Part shown: one piece after another, positions 43,309-51,477 of the stretch
How the letters are laid out: each line of letters starts with the position of its first letter
How positions within the stretch are numbered: the first letter of the stretch is position 1
The notes under the pieces: generated by a model
The model's database searches: none
Seen by the model: the letters and a program-made list of their open reading frames with translations, nothing else
Told to the model about the DNA's origin: nothing
Translations under genes and position numbers: made by a program
Assembly (NCBI GenBank): GCA_024407875.1
Contig: JAKSVT010000010.1
Span: forward strand, 1 to 60,877
DNA: 60,877 bases
Direction: 5' to 3'
Origin: Alphaproteobacteria bacterium
GTDB taxonomy: Bacteria; Pseudomonadota; Alphaproteobacteria; CAAGCB01; CAG-977

Positions 43309-43604
43309 GTTTTATTATGCAATTACCTTTTTTCGAGATTACTTCATTTGCATTATTTGCTTTTGGTATATGTGGAATTTTTATTTACAAAGATCGCCAA
43401 ATTAGAATTTTAATTTATAGCTCTATGATTGTATTAGCAGCTTCAATAAATTTTATTAAAGCAGATTTGTTTTTTAATCAAAAAGACGGAGTTTCAATAA
43501 GCTTTATGGGCTTGTGTGTAGAGTGTGTTTATCTTGTTTGTATTTTATCAATGATGATTAATTATGTAAGACAAGTAGAACTGAAAAATACAGAAGGTGA
43601 ATAA
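43305..43604 (+). CDS. nuoK: NuoK-like membrane subunit lacking one channel glutamate
   Basis: A 99-residue protein with three membrane helices. FALFAFGICGIFIYKDRQIRILIYSSMIVLAASINF matches NuoK (ALFxIGxxGxxxRRNxIRxLMSLELMLNAVNLNF), with Ser40 where canonical Glu36 sits. The second channel glutamate, canonical Glu72, is kept as Glu73 in LCVECVYL. Loss of one of the pair would weaken or change the proton path. Overlaps the nuoJ-like gene by 4 bases. Confidence 0.7.
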   Translation: MSFIMQLPFFEITSFALFAFGICGIFIYKDRQIRILIYSSMIVLAASINFIKADLFFNQKDGVSISFMGLCVECVYLVCILSMMINYVRQVELKNTEGE

Positions 43605-43607
43605 GCA

Positions 43608-44549
43608 ATGACACATTTTTCTTTATTGTTTGTCTTAATGATTTTGCCTTTGATTGGATGCCTTTTTATTTGTTTTGTAAGAGGTAATGAAAATTTTGTA
43701 CGCTTAAACACTGTTCATATAGGAGTTTTGATATCAGGTTGTACGATAGCTACAGCTGTGCAATTTAGATATGCATTGAATAATTTAATAGAAGACACAT
43801 CTAAATTTACTTTAATGTTTGCAAAAAGTTTAGGTGTCGGGATAAGTCTTGGAATGGATGGCCTGTCATTTATATTTGTGATGTTGGCTACATTTTCTTT
43901 TTTAATTTGCGTTTTGTTAAGAAAAAAAAGAGTATTGATTCATTTTAGAGAACAAATGTTCTTAGTTCTTTTGTCTGAGTTTTTCTTAATATTAACATTA
44001 TGTGCAAGAGATTTGTTCTTGTTTTATATTTCATATGAATCAATGTTGATTTCGACTTTTGCATTATGTGTTTGTTCTGAAAAAGAAGAACAAATTAATG
44101 CTGTTAGAATAAATTGCTTATATTCAATTGCTGGATCTGGAATGCTATTGTTAGCCTTGTTAATGCTCTATAATATTTCAGGTAATTCTAGCTTTGAATA
44201 TATTAATTTGGAAAATATACCCAAAGATTATCAGTATATAATATTGACGTTATTGTTATTAAGTATAGCTTTAAAAATTGTACTTCCTATAATTCATGAT
44301 TGGTTGTTGTATAAAGAGTATAATGATAAAACAATTCCATTAACAGATAGAATAATTGAAGCTTTATACGTAAGAATTCCTGTATATGTTGTTTTCAGAA
44401 TTCTTTTGCCTTCCATGAATGTTGATAAAAACAAATTTATTTTAATTTTAGTTTTATCATTGATTTTGAGTGCTCCAAAAATTTGCTATCAATTAGTAAA
44501 TAGAGGTTATCAAAATTTATTAGAAGCTTTAAAAGAAAAAGAGGCCTAA
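43608..44549 (+). CDS. nuoM: NuoM-like antiporter-type subunit, C-terminally shortened
   Basis: A 313-residue protein against about 490-500 for NuoM. The N-terminal half is clear: SLGMDGLSFIFVMLATF, LCARDLFLFYISYESML with Glu144 (canonical Glu144), a GSGMLLLALLMLY block and LSIALKIVLPIIHDWL with Lys223 (canonical Lys234). The second antiporter half with its lysine and C-terminal helices is absent, and the stop is clean three bases before the next gene. A one-half-channel subunit is unusual. There is no NuoL gene. Confidence 0.75.
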   Translation: MTHFSLLFVLMILPLIGCLFICFVRGNENFVRLNTVHIGVLISGCTIATAVQFRYALNNLIEDTSKFTLMFAKSLGVGISLGMDGLSFIFVMLATFSFLICVLLRKKRVLIHFREQMFLVLLSEFFLILTLCARDLFLFYISYESMLISTFALCVCSEKEEQINAVRINCLYSIAGSGMLLLALLMLYNISGNSSFEYINLENIPKDYQYIILTLLLLSIALKIVLPIIHDWLLYKEYNDKTIPLTDRIIEALYVRIPVYVVFRILLPSMNVDKNKFILILVLSLILSAPKICYQLVNRGYQNLLEALKEKEA

Positions 44550-44551
44550 AA

Positions 44552-45955
44552 ATGATAGGATTTATACCAGAAACTATAGTATTTTTAGGTTGTTTATTAA
44601 TAGGATTTATTCTTCCTATTAATAAGTTTGTTCGCTATAAAACAAAGATAGCTGTAGGTGTTTTGATTTTATCATTAATGTCTCAATTCGTTATTAATAA
44701 AACTCTTGAAACAACGCGTTATTTTAATAATGCTATGACTAATGATAAGTTTGTTATTATTTTGGAAAGCGTATTAACTTTTGGGGGCATTTTTGCATTA
44801 ATTTTAAGTGATGAATGGTTAAGATTAAAAGCTCACAAAGGTTTTGAATTCGTTTGGTTCGTTCTATTATCAATATTTGGGATGTTAATAGGTATATCCT
44901 CAAATAGTTTTATGGTTATGTTTTTGGGAATAGAACTAGCTGAGATTTCAATTTCTTATTTGTTAACTCATAAACAATTTAGTGAAAAATCCATATATTC
45001 AGAAATTAAATATGGAAATATTTCTAAAATTTGTTCTGCTGTTTTTTTGTTTGGTATTTCACTTGTTTATTTAAAAACTGGATACTTGAACTTTGATTAT
45101 GTCGAGGAAACTCTACTATTAGATGAATACAGCAAATCAAATGTTATGATGTTTGGTGTATTTGCCTGCTTGTTAATTTTATTAATAAGATTGGGGTTAA
45201 TTCCCCCATATAGTTTAAAAATAAATTTTTATGAAAGAGCTCCTGGTGCTGTTAGCTCATTTTGGGGGATTTGTGAGTCTGTATTTTTAATTTCTTGTCT
45301 AGGCCGTTTAGGTTTTGATGTTTTTCATCCGTTGTTAAAAGACTATATTAATATAGCTTTGAAAATAATAGGCGTCTTTGCTGTTTTGTTCGGATCTCTT
45401 GGAATGTTAAGAGAAAAAAATATAAAAAGATTTTCAGGCTATTGTGTTTTGATGATGAATGGGTTAGCTGTCTCTTGTTTATCTTCATTAAACAATAATC
45501 ATTTCTTGTGCTTCGTTATTTTAAACTGCTTTATTATGATTGGCTTGTTCTCAATTCAATTGTCTTTAAAGGAAGATAATAATTATGTAGATGATATTAA
45601 TTGCCTTGAAGGTTTAGGACATATAAGCCCTTTATATGGAGCTATGCTTGGTGTAATTTTATTATCTATTGTTGGCTTGCCTCCAATTGGTAGTTTTTGT
45701 GCAAAGATTTTTATATATGAGGCTCTAAGAAAATCCGGTGATTTTATAACAATCTTTTGTTTAATATTAGCATCATTGCCCGCAGTATACTCTGTTTTAA
45801 GAATTATTTGTTTAATGTATGCATATAAAAACAAATTTGAAATCTTTAAGGTTTCTAATTCATGTAAATGGGGTATTTTTTTAGGATTTTTAATTTCAAT
45901 TATAGCTCCATTTTTCGTTGAGTATTTAAACAATTTAATTGAGACAATTAAATGA
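44552..45955 (+). CDS. nuoN: NuoN-like antiporter-type subunit
   Basis: A 467-residue protein with about 13-14 membrane helices. MFLGIELAEISISYLL with Glu128, IRLGLIPPYSLKINFYERAPGAVSSFWG (canonical FKLxxxPFHxWxPDVYEGAPTPVTAF, lysine changed to arginine), YCVLMMNGLAVS and LSIVGLPPIGSFCAKIFIYEALR identify it as NuoN. It is full length. Its stop overlaps birA by 4 bases, the same junction as in typical alphaproteobacterial nuo operons. Confidence 0.8.
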   Translation: MIGFIPETIVFLGCLLIGFILPINKFVRYKTKIAVGVLILSLMSQFVINKTLETTRYFNNAMTNDKFVIILESVLTFGGIFALILSDEWLRLKAHKGFEFVWFVLLSIFGMLIGISSNSFMVMFLGIELAEISISYLLTHKQFSEKSIYSEIKYGNISKICSAVFLFGISLVYLKTGYLNFDYVEETLLLDEYSKSNVMMFGVFACLLILLIRLGLIPPYSLKINFYERAPGAVSSFWGICESVFLISCLGRLGFDVFHPLLKDYINIALKIIGVFAVLFGSLGMLREKNIKRFSGYCVLMMNGLAVSCLSSLNNNHFLCFVILNCFIMIGLFSIQLSLKEDNNYVDDINCLEGLGHISPLYGAMLGVILLSIVGLPPIGSFCAKIFIYEALRKSGDFITIFCLILASLPAVYSVLRIICLMYAYKNKFEIFKVSNSCKWGIFLGFLISIIAPFFVEYLNNLIETIK

Positions 45956-46662
45956 CGATTTTTGTATATAAAGACATAACCAATAGTACAAATGATGATG
46001 TCCTCTCTTTTTGTGAAGAAGATATAGCTAATTGTGTTTGTGTCGTTGCAAAAAAACAAATTATGGGTAGAGGTAGATCCGGAAGAAAGTGGATTGGTGA
46101 AGAAGGAAATTTGTATTTATCAATTGGCGAATATATAGAAAATCTCGATAAAGCTTCTAATTATACTTTTATTGCAGCGTTAAGTGTTTTTTTTGTATTA
46201 AAAGAATTGTTAAAAGGTTGCAAAGCAGAAGTAAAAATTAAATGGCCAAATGATATTTTGATTAATTCAAAAAAGTGTTGCGGCATATTATTACAATGTG
46301 ATGGAAATCATAAGTTAGCAATAGGGGTTGGAATTAATATTAATCCTGTAAATTCTGATGAATTAATTTATCCTGTTGTTTCATTAAAAGAATTTAATAT
46401 TGAAATAGAAGCAAATACACTAGCAGAAAAAATTTTAGAACAATTTAATTTGTTGAAAGCTAAAAACTTTTCATATATTTTATCAACTTGGAAAGAAAAT
46501 GCTTTGGGAATTGGTGAAAAAATAGGAGTTTCTCTTGTAAATGAAAAGCTAGAGGGGACTTTTGTTGATTTAGATAGTTCTGGAGCATTACTTTTAAAAG
46601 TTGGAGAAGAAATTAAAAAAATTACAGCAGGGGATGTGTTTTTCCCAAATAAACAAAATTAG
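45952..46662 (+). CDS. birA: Biotin-[acetyl-CoA-carboxylase] ligase BirA
   Basis: A 236-residue biotin protein ligase without the N-terminal DNA-binding domain, so it is a ligase and not a repressor. TNSTNDDVLSF, the biotinyl-AMP loop MGRGRSGRKWIGEEGNLYLSI and KIKWPNDILINSKKCCGILLQ are present, with the small C-terminal SH3-like domain. Overlap with the nuoN-like gene preserves the alphaproteobacterial nuoN-birA arrangement; type III pantothenate kinase, which often follows, is absent here. Confidence 0.93.
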   Translation: MTIFVYKDITNSTNDDVLSFCEEDIANCVCVVAKKQIMGRGRSGRKWIGEEGNLYLSIGEYIENLDKASNYTFIAALSVFFVLKELLKGCKAEVKIKWPNDILINSKKCCGILLQCDGNHKLAIGVGININPVNSDELIYPVVSLKEFNIEIEANTLAEKILEQFNLLKAKNFSYILSTWKENALGIGEKIGVSLVNEKLEGTFVDLDSSGALLLKVGEEIKKITAGDVFFPNKQN

Positions 46663-46671
46663 GAAGATAAA

Positions 46672-48339
46672 ATGGATAATAATGTAGAGCCTGTATATGT
46701 TGATGTTCCAAAAGAAGGTTTATACCTTGTACCACTAGGTGGTGTTGGTGAAATTGGAATGAATTTTTATCTTTATTGCTGTGATGGGCAATGGATAGTT
46801 GTTGATTGTGGTGTAGGTTTTGCTGGGGATAATTGTCCTGGAATTGATATGCTTATTCCAAGTGTTGAATTTATTCAATCAAAAGGAATTAAGGTTGACG
46901 CATTAATTATTACTCATGCTCATGAAGATCATTTGGGGGCTGTAGGATTTTTGTGGCGTGATTTACATTGTCCTATCTATACAACAGATTTTTGTGCAGA
47001 AATGCTAGAAACAAAATTAGATGAAGCAGGCTTGTTAGGTAGAGTAAATGTTGAACGCTTTAATGATGGTGATGAATTAGAATTAGGAAATTTTGATATT
47101 GAATTTTATGGCGTTAACCATTCAGTTCCAGAAGCTTGTGCTTTATTAATTAAAACAAAATATGGAAATGTTTTCCATACGGGTGATTGGCGTTTTGATA
47201 AAGATCCTGTTGTTGGAAAATTAGAAGATTTAAATAAATTAAAAAAAGAAAAAATATTAGCTGTAGTAGGTGATTCTACTAATGTTTTTGTAGAAGAAGA
47301 TATTGCTTCTGAAATGGAAGTTAGAGAATCTTTAGTAGAACTATTTAGTAAATATAAAGGACGCGGTATTGCTGTTACTTGTTTTGCTTCAAATGTTGGA
47401 AGAATTGAAAGTATAGCTTATGCGGCTAATAGAAATAATAGAGAAGTTTGTTTGGTAGGTAAATCTTTGTGGCGTGTTGAAGGCGCTGGTAGAGCTTGTG
47501 GATATTTTAGAGATTACCCTGCTTTATTAACAGATGATGAAGCCAGAGAATATGAGCCGGATAAAATTGTTTATGTATGTACAGGTTGTCAAGGCGAATC
47601 AAGAGCCGCATTAAATAGTTTATCTTATGATGTAGGTCCAATTCATTTAAAGAAAAATGACGTTGTTATTTTCTCTTCAAGAGTTATTCCTGGTAATGAA
47701 ACAGCTATTAATAATATTCAAAATAGATTTATAGCAAAAGGCATTGAAGTTGTTACAACAAAAGAAGCTTTAACTCATGTATCAGGCCATTCAAGTAAGA
47801 AAGATATTCAAAAATTATATGATATTTTAAAGCCTGAAATTTCTATTCCTGTTCATGGTGAAACTTCACATTTGTATGAACATGCTGATGTTGCACAAGA
47901 AAAAGGTGTAAAAAAAGTACATATTATTAAAGATGGTGATGTAGTTAGAATTGAAAAAGATAATTCTGAAATAATTGGTGAAGTTGTAACAGGCATTTTA
48001 GCATTAGACGGAAAGAAATTAATTCCTCTTCGTTCGGATGTTTTAAAGAAAAGACGTCGTATGATTGAAGATGGATCTGTTGTAGCAACAGTTGTTCTTG
48101 ATAAAGAAGGAAATGTATTTGGAAAAGTACAATTTTCAGCAGTTGGATTAATTGAAGAAAATTCTCCAGAATTTGATAAAATGGATGAAAACGTTAAGCT
48201 GGAATTATCAAGATTAACCCCAGAATCTAGATTGATAGATCAGACTGTAATAGATACTGTTAAATCTGCTTCTAGAAAAATAGTTATGGAAGTTTATGGA
48301 CGTCGTCCTATGGTCGATGTTCATTTAGTAAGAATTTAG
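46672..48339 (+). CDS. rnj: Ribonuclease J
   Basis: A 555-residue metallo-beta-lactamase/beta-CASP ribonuclease. Metal motifs HAHEDHLGAVGFL, HTGDWRFD and the CASP block (GDSTNVFVEE, FASNVGRIESI, VSGHSSKKDI, PVHGETSHL) are complete, with the C-terminal domain. It processes and degrades mRNA and rRNA. It follows birA by 9 bases, completing the nuo-birA-rnj order used here to identify the upstream operon. Confidence 0.95.
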   Translation: MDNNVEPVYVDVPKEGLYLVPLGGVGEIGMNFYLYCCDGQWIVVDCGVGFAGDNCPGIDMLIPSVEFIQSKGIKVDALIITHAHEDHLGAVGFLWRDLHCPIYTTDFCAEMLETKLDEAGLLGRVNVERFNDGDELELGNFDIEFYGVNHSVPEACALLIKTKYGNVFHTGDWRFDKDPVVGKLEDLNKLKKEKILAVVGDSTNVFVEEDIASEMEVRESLVELFSKYKGRGIAVTCFASNVGRIESIAYAANRNNREVCLVGKSLWRVEGAGRACGYFRDYPALLTDDEAREYEPDKIVYVCTGCQGESRAALNSLSYDVGPIHLKKNDVVIFSSRVIPGNETAINNIQNRFIAKGIEVVTTKEALTHVSGHSSKKDIQKLYDILKPEISIPVHGETSHLYEHADVAQEKGVKKVHIIKDGDVVRIEKDNSEIIGEVVTGILALDGKKLIPLRSDVLKKRRRMIEDGSVVATVVLDKEGNVFGKVQFSAVGLIEENSPEFDKMDENVKLELSRLTPESRLIDQTVIDTVKSASRKIVMEVYGRRPMVDVHLVRI

Positions 48340-48403
48340 TTCTTTATACTTTTTATTGATAACATAAGAGTTAATTATATCTTGTCTTGGAGATGTTTAT
48401 AAT

Positions 48404-50632
48404 ATGCAAAAATTAAACGTTAAAAAGTTGATTTGTTTTGTAACTGTAATTTTGCTTTATTCTAATGTTGCAAAATCAGAAGGAGAGCCTACTGATATAA
48501 CAGAAACACTAATTAACTCTTATGTTTCTAAATATACTAAAGATAATTCTGATATTATAATAAAATCAGGAACTTTAGGTGGAGATACTTCTGTTCCAGA
48601 TTTACAAAGAAATCTTAATACTGTTATTGAAGTTTCTTCTAAATGTTCTGCATCTGCAGGAGGAGAAGGCTGTAAAGTGGATTTTTCAAATGAAAATGGA
48701 GTAGCCCCTTTTATCGTCGGAGGAAGAAGTTATGAAGGGACCTCATATAATGATACACTTACAGTTCAAGCAGAGAAAATGTATTCAGGATCTGCTACGA
48801 AATTAAATGTTAGGGTTGAGCAAGGATCTACTTTTAATTTAAAAGGTTTAAATTTAGTTACTCCTGTTGGTAGAATAGAAAATAAAGGAACTGTAAATTT
48901 TGAAAATGTAAAATTTGATCATGAAAATTATCTTGAAGTAGTTGGAGTAGCAAGTGAAAATGATCCTGTTATAAATTCTAATATTAATTTCTCAGGGACA
49001 ACTACTTTTGTTCAAGGATATATTGATATTTCAGGAACTCCAAAAGACAAAATTAATGTTAACTTAAATGGCGGTATTTTTGATATTAGAGATTCTCAAC
49101 TCTATATAGGAAGGAAAGATAATACTACATTGAATGTATTAGGAAGTACTATTAGAATTAATTTATATGAAAGAGATCCTGGCAGTGGAGAATATTCTTA
49201 TGGCAGAATTTCTCTTTCAAATATACCTGTTATAAAAGGAGGAACTCTCGAATTAGTTGTTGATGATACAATTGTTCTTGAAGACGAAGAAACAATAGAA
49301 GATTTGCATTTAATGGATGTTGAACAAACAAATGTCGATTATAGTTTTATTAAAGATTTAAATTTAACATCAAATTTGTATAGTTTAATGTTTAATTATG
49401 AAAAAAATTATTTTTATTTAATAAATTCAAAAAAACATTCTAAAGCAATGGAAAATATAAATGGTTCATCAGAACAAATAAAACAAGCTCAAGCTTTAGA
49501 TAATGTTGATAGAAGTGCACTAAATTCTGAAGGCCAAGTTATGATGAATGAGCTTGATGATTTGGCAAGAAAAGCAAATCAAAATCCTGCATTATATGCA
49601 AATGATTATAAAAAGGCTGTATCAGCATTGTTTGATACAGATGGTAGTAAAGACACAATTGCTCCTCAAGATCAAGCACAAATGGATATTACAAATTCTA
49701 TTGGTGATATTGTAGAAGGACGTGTGAGTGATGTTCTTGAGATTTCTGAAGAACCAGAAATTCCTTATTTAAGCAAACAGTATTCAATGAATGACACTAT
49801 CGTAAGATATGGTCGTAACGCTGGTGAAATTCGTTCTAAAAATGGTATTAGTGCTTTATGGGTTCAGGGAATGCATACTCATAGTAAATATTCAAAAGGT
49901 AGTGCTTTTCATATGGATGCAGATGGTGCAACTATGGGAGCGGACTTCCTTTTAGGTAATAATTTTACTGCAGGTGGTAGTTATTCATATACTTTCAGTG
50001 AAGTTAATATGATTGGTATGGATTCAATAAGTAAAACTAATAGCAATACATTTTCAGCGTATTTGGGATATAGAGCTGGTAAATTTATGTATCGTTTAAA
50101 TTCAAGCTATATGTTATCTAGAGTGAAGAGTGATACAGAAGTTACTAAAAATTCAAGAAAGATTTATAAGAAAGATTCTCATAATAATACTATTATGGCG
50201 TCTGTTACATATAAGCCAAATGCTTTTTCTTATACAGCAGGTTTAAGATATATTAAATTACATAATGCTACATACGAAACAAATACAAAAATGCGTGTAG
50301 AAGGATATAATAGTCATACAACTATTGCTTCAGCAAGTGTAGGCTATAGTAAATTTATAAAATTGGATAATTCTGTATCATTAATTCCTAATGCAAATGT
50401 TGGTTTTGGATATGAATTAAATAGAGATAACAATGTGTTGCTAATTCATTTGCCTGCAAATGTTACAATGTCTCAAAAAGTTAAGAATAATAAGAGAGAT
50501 TTTTATTCTTTAGGAGCAGGTTTGACTGCTAATGTTAAGGATGTAGGAATGTTTACTTTAGGTTATTCAGGGGCGTTTAAAGCAAATTTAAAATCTCACA
50601 CTATTACTTTAAATTATAAATATTCTTTCTAA
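48404..50632 (+). CDS. Autotransporter (type Va) with C-terminal beta-barrel
   Basis: A 742-residue protein. A signal peptide ends near residue 25 (NVAKSEG). Residues 30-330 form a beta-helix-like passenger with short repetitive strands (INNKG/FENVKF/INFSGTT style). A helical linker, about residues 340-450, leads to a 12-strand autotransporter domain starting ISALWVQGMHTHSKYS and ending ITLNYKYSF with the terminal aromatic. The passenger carries no recognised protease or adhesin motif. Surface display or adhesion is likely. Single-gene unit with its own terminator. Confidence 0.88.
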   Translation: MQKLNVKKLICFVTVILLYSNVAKSEGEPTDITETLINSYVSKYTKDNSDIIIKSGTLGGDTSVPDLQRNLNTVIEVSSKCSASAGGEGCKVDFSNENGVAPFIVGGRSYEGTSYNDTLTVQAEKMYSGSATKLNVRVEQGSTFNLKGLNLVTPVGRIENKGTVNFENVKFDHENYLEVVGVASENDPVINSNINFSGTTTFVQGYIDISGTPKDKINVNLNGGIFDIRDSQLYIGRKDNTTLNVLGSTIRINLYERDPGSGEYSYGRISLSNIPVIKGGTLELVVDDTIVLEDEETIEDLHLMDVEQTNVDYSFIKDLNLTSNLYSLMFNYEKNYFYLINSKKHSKAMENINGSSEQIKQAQALDNVDRSALNSEGQVMMNELDDLARKANQNPALYANDYKKAVSALFDTDGSKDTIAPQDQAQMDITNSIGDIVEGRVSDVLEISEEPEIPYLSKQYSMNDTIVRYGRNAGEIRSKNGISALWVQGMHTHSKYSKGSAFHMDADGATMGADFLLGNNFTAGGSYSYTFSEVNMIGMDSISKTNSNTFSAYLGYRAGKFMYRLNSSYMLSRVKSDTEVTKNSRKIYKKDSHNNTIMASVTYKPNAFSYTAGLRYIKLHNATYETNTKMRVEGYNSHTTIASASVGYSKFIKLDNSVSLIPNANVGFGYELNRDNNVLLIHLPANVTMSQKVKNNKRDFYSLGAGLTANVKDVGMFTLGYSGAFKANLKSHTITLNYKYSF

Positions 50633-50664
50633 TAAATTATTTATAATAAATAACTTTAATAATG

Positions 50665-50697
50665 TTTGGCTCTGTGATATATCGAGAGCCAAATTTT
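50665..50697 (+). terminator. Terminator of the autotransporter gene
   Basis: TTTGGCTCT and AGAGCCAAA enclose an 11-base loop and are followed by TTTTA. Confidence 0.75.
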
Positions 50698-50716
50698 ATA
50701 TGGGGAGATTTATATT

Positions 50717-51052
50717 ATGAAAGCTTTGTATCCAGTTTTGTTGTTGATTTGCTCAAATGTGTTTATGACATTTGCTTGGTATGGACATTTAAAATTTAAG
50801 TCAACATCGTTAATTACAGTTATTTTAGTTAGCTGGGGAATTGCATTTTTTGAATATTGCCTACAAGTTCCAGCAAATAGAATGGGACACGAACTTTTTT
50901 CTGCAGCTCAATTAAAAGGTATGCAAGAAGTTATAACTTTAAGTGTTTTTGCTGTTTTTTCTATTTTTTATTTGGGTGAACAAATAAAATGGAATCATAT
51001 TGCAGGCTTCGTTTTGCTTATATTAGCAGGGGCTTTGATATTTAAAAAATAA
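50717..51052 (+). CDS. DUF486 family DMT-like membrane protein
   Basis: A 111-residue protein with four membrane helices of the DUF486 family, related in topology to small multidrug-resistance/EamA half-transporters: LLLICSNVFMTFAWYGHLK, ISWGIAFFEYCLQVPANRMGHE and LKGMQEVITLSVFAVFSIFYLGE. Function unknown; probably dimeric. GGGGAG precedes the ATG. Confidence 0.85.
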   Translation: MKALYPVLLLICSNVFMTFAWYGHLKFKSTSLITVILVSWGIAFFEYCLQVPANRMGHELFSAAQLKGMQEVITLSVFAVFSIFYLGEQIKWNHIAGFVLLILAGALIFKK

Positions 51053-51057
51053 AATGC

Positions 51058-51085
51058 TTGAAAAGATAATAAATTTATCTATTAT
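51058..51085 (+). promoter_or_regulatory. Promoter of the ferredoxin gene
   Basis: TTGAAA (51,058-51,063) and TATTAT (51,080-51,085), spacing 16, 35 bases before the ATG. Confidence 0.55.
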
Positions 51086-51120
51086 GTGTCTATCATTTAA
51101 CAAACTTAGGAGTTAAAAAT

Positions 51121-51339
51121 ATGCCTTCAGTAATTACAGATAAATGTGCAAAATGCTTAACATGTGTTGAGGCTTGCCCAGTAGGTGCTATTAAAGAAGC
51201 AGCAACACAAGCTGTTGTAAATCCTGATGAATGCATTGATTGTGGTGCTTGCATTTCAGAATGCCCAGTTGGTGCAATCGTAACATCAGATGAAGCTGAC
51301 GAAAAAGACGTTAAGTTTAACGCAGAAAATTCAAAGTAA
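51121..51339 (+). CDS. 2[4Fe-4S] ferredoxin
   Basis: A 72-residue clostridial-type ferredoxin with two perfect cluster motifs, CAKCLTCVEACPVGAI and CIDCGACISECPVGAI, and a short acidic tail. AGGAG before the ATG, own promoter and terminator, and good codon use suggest high expression. It is a low-potential electron carrier and a natural partner for the NuoI-like subunit encoded 8 kb upstream, though this link is inference. Confidence 0.95.
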   Translation: MPSVITDKCAKCLTCVEACPVGAIKEAATQAVVNPDECIDCGACISECPVGAIVTSDEADEKDVKFNAENSK

Positions 51340-51362
51340 TTTTTGCTTTAATTTAATGGACA

Positions 51363-51400
51363 AAGAGGCTCTTGCAATTTATGTAGGAGCTTCTTTTTTT
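51363..51400 (+). terminator. Terminator of the ferredoxin gene
   Basis: An AAGA-GCTC / GAGC-TCTT stem with single-base bulges around a loop of about 15 bases, then seven T. Confidence 0.65.
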
Positions 51401-51477
51401 ATTAGACTTTTAGTGCTTAGTATTATATAAACGGGAAAAATTATTTAATAAAAAATCTTAATAAAAGACATAAAAAA

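Noticed and set aside
39519-45955. Reading the ten-gene membrane operon as a group 4 [NiFe] hydrogenase (Ech/Hyf/Mbh)
   Set aside because: The large subunit has neither N- nor C-terminal CxxC NiFe ligands, follows NuoD to its end, and the operon joins birA-rnj as alphaproteobacterial nuo operons do.
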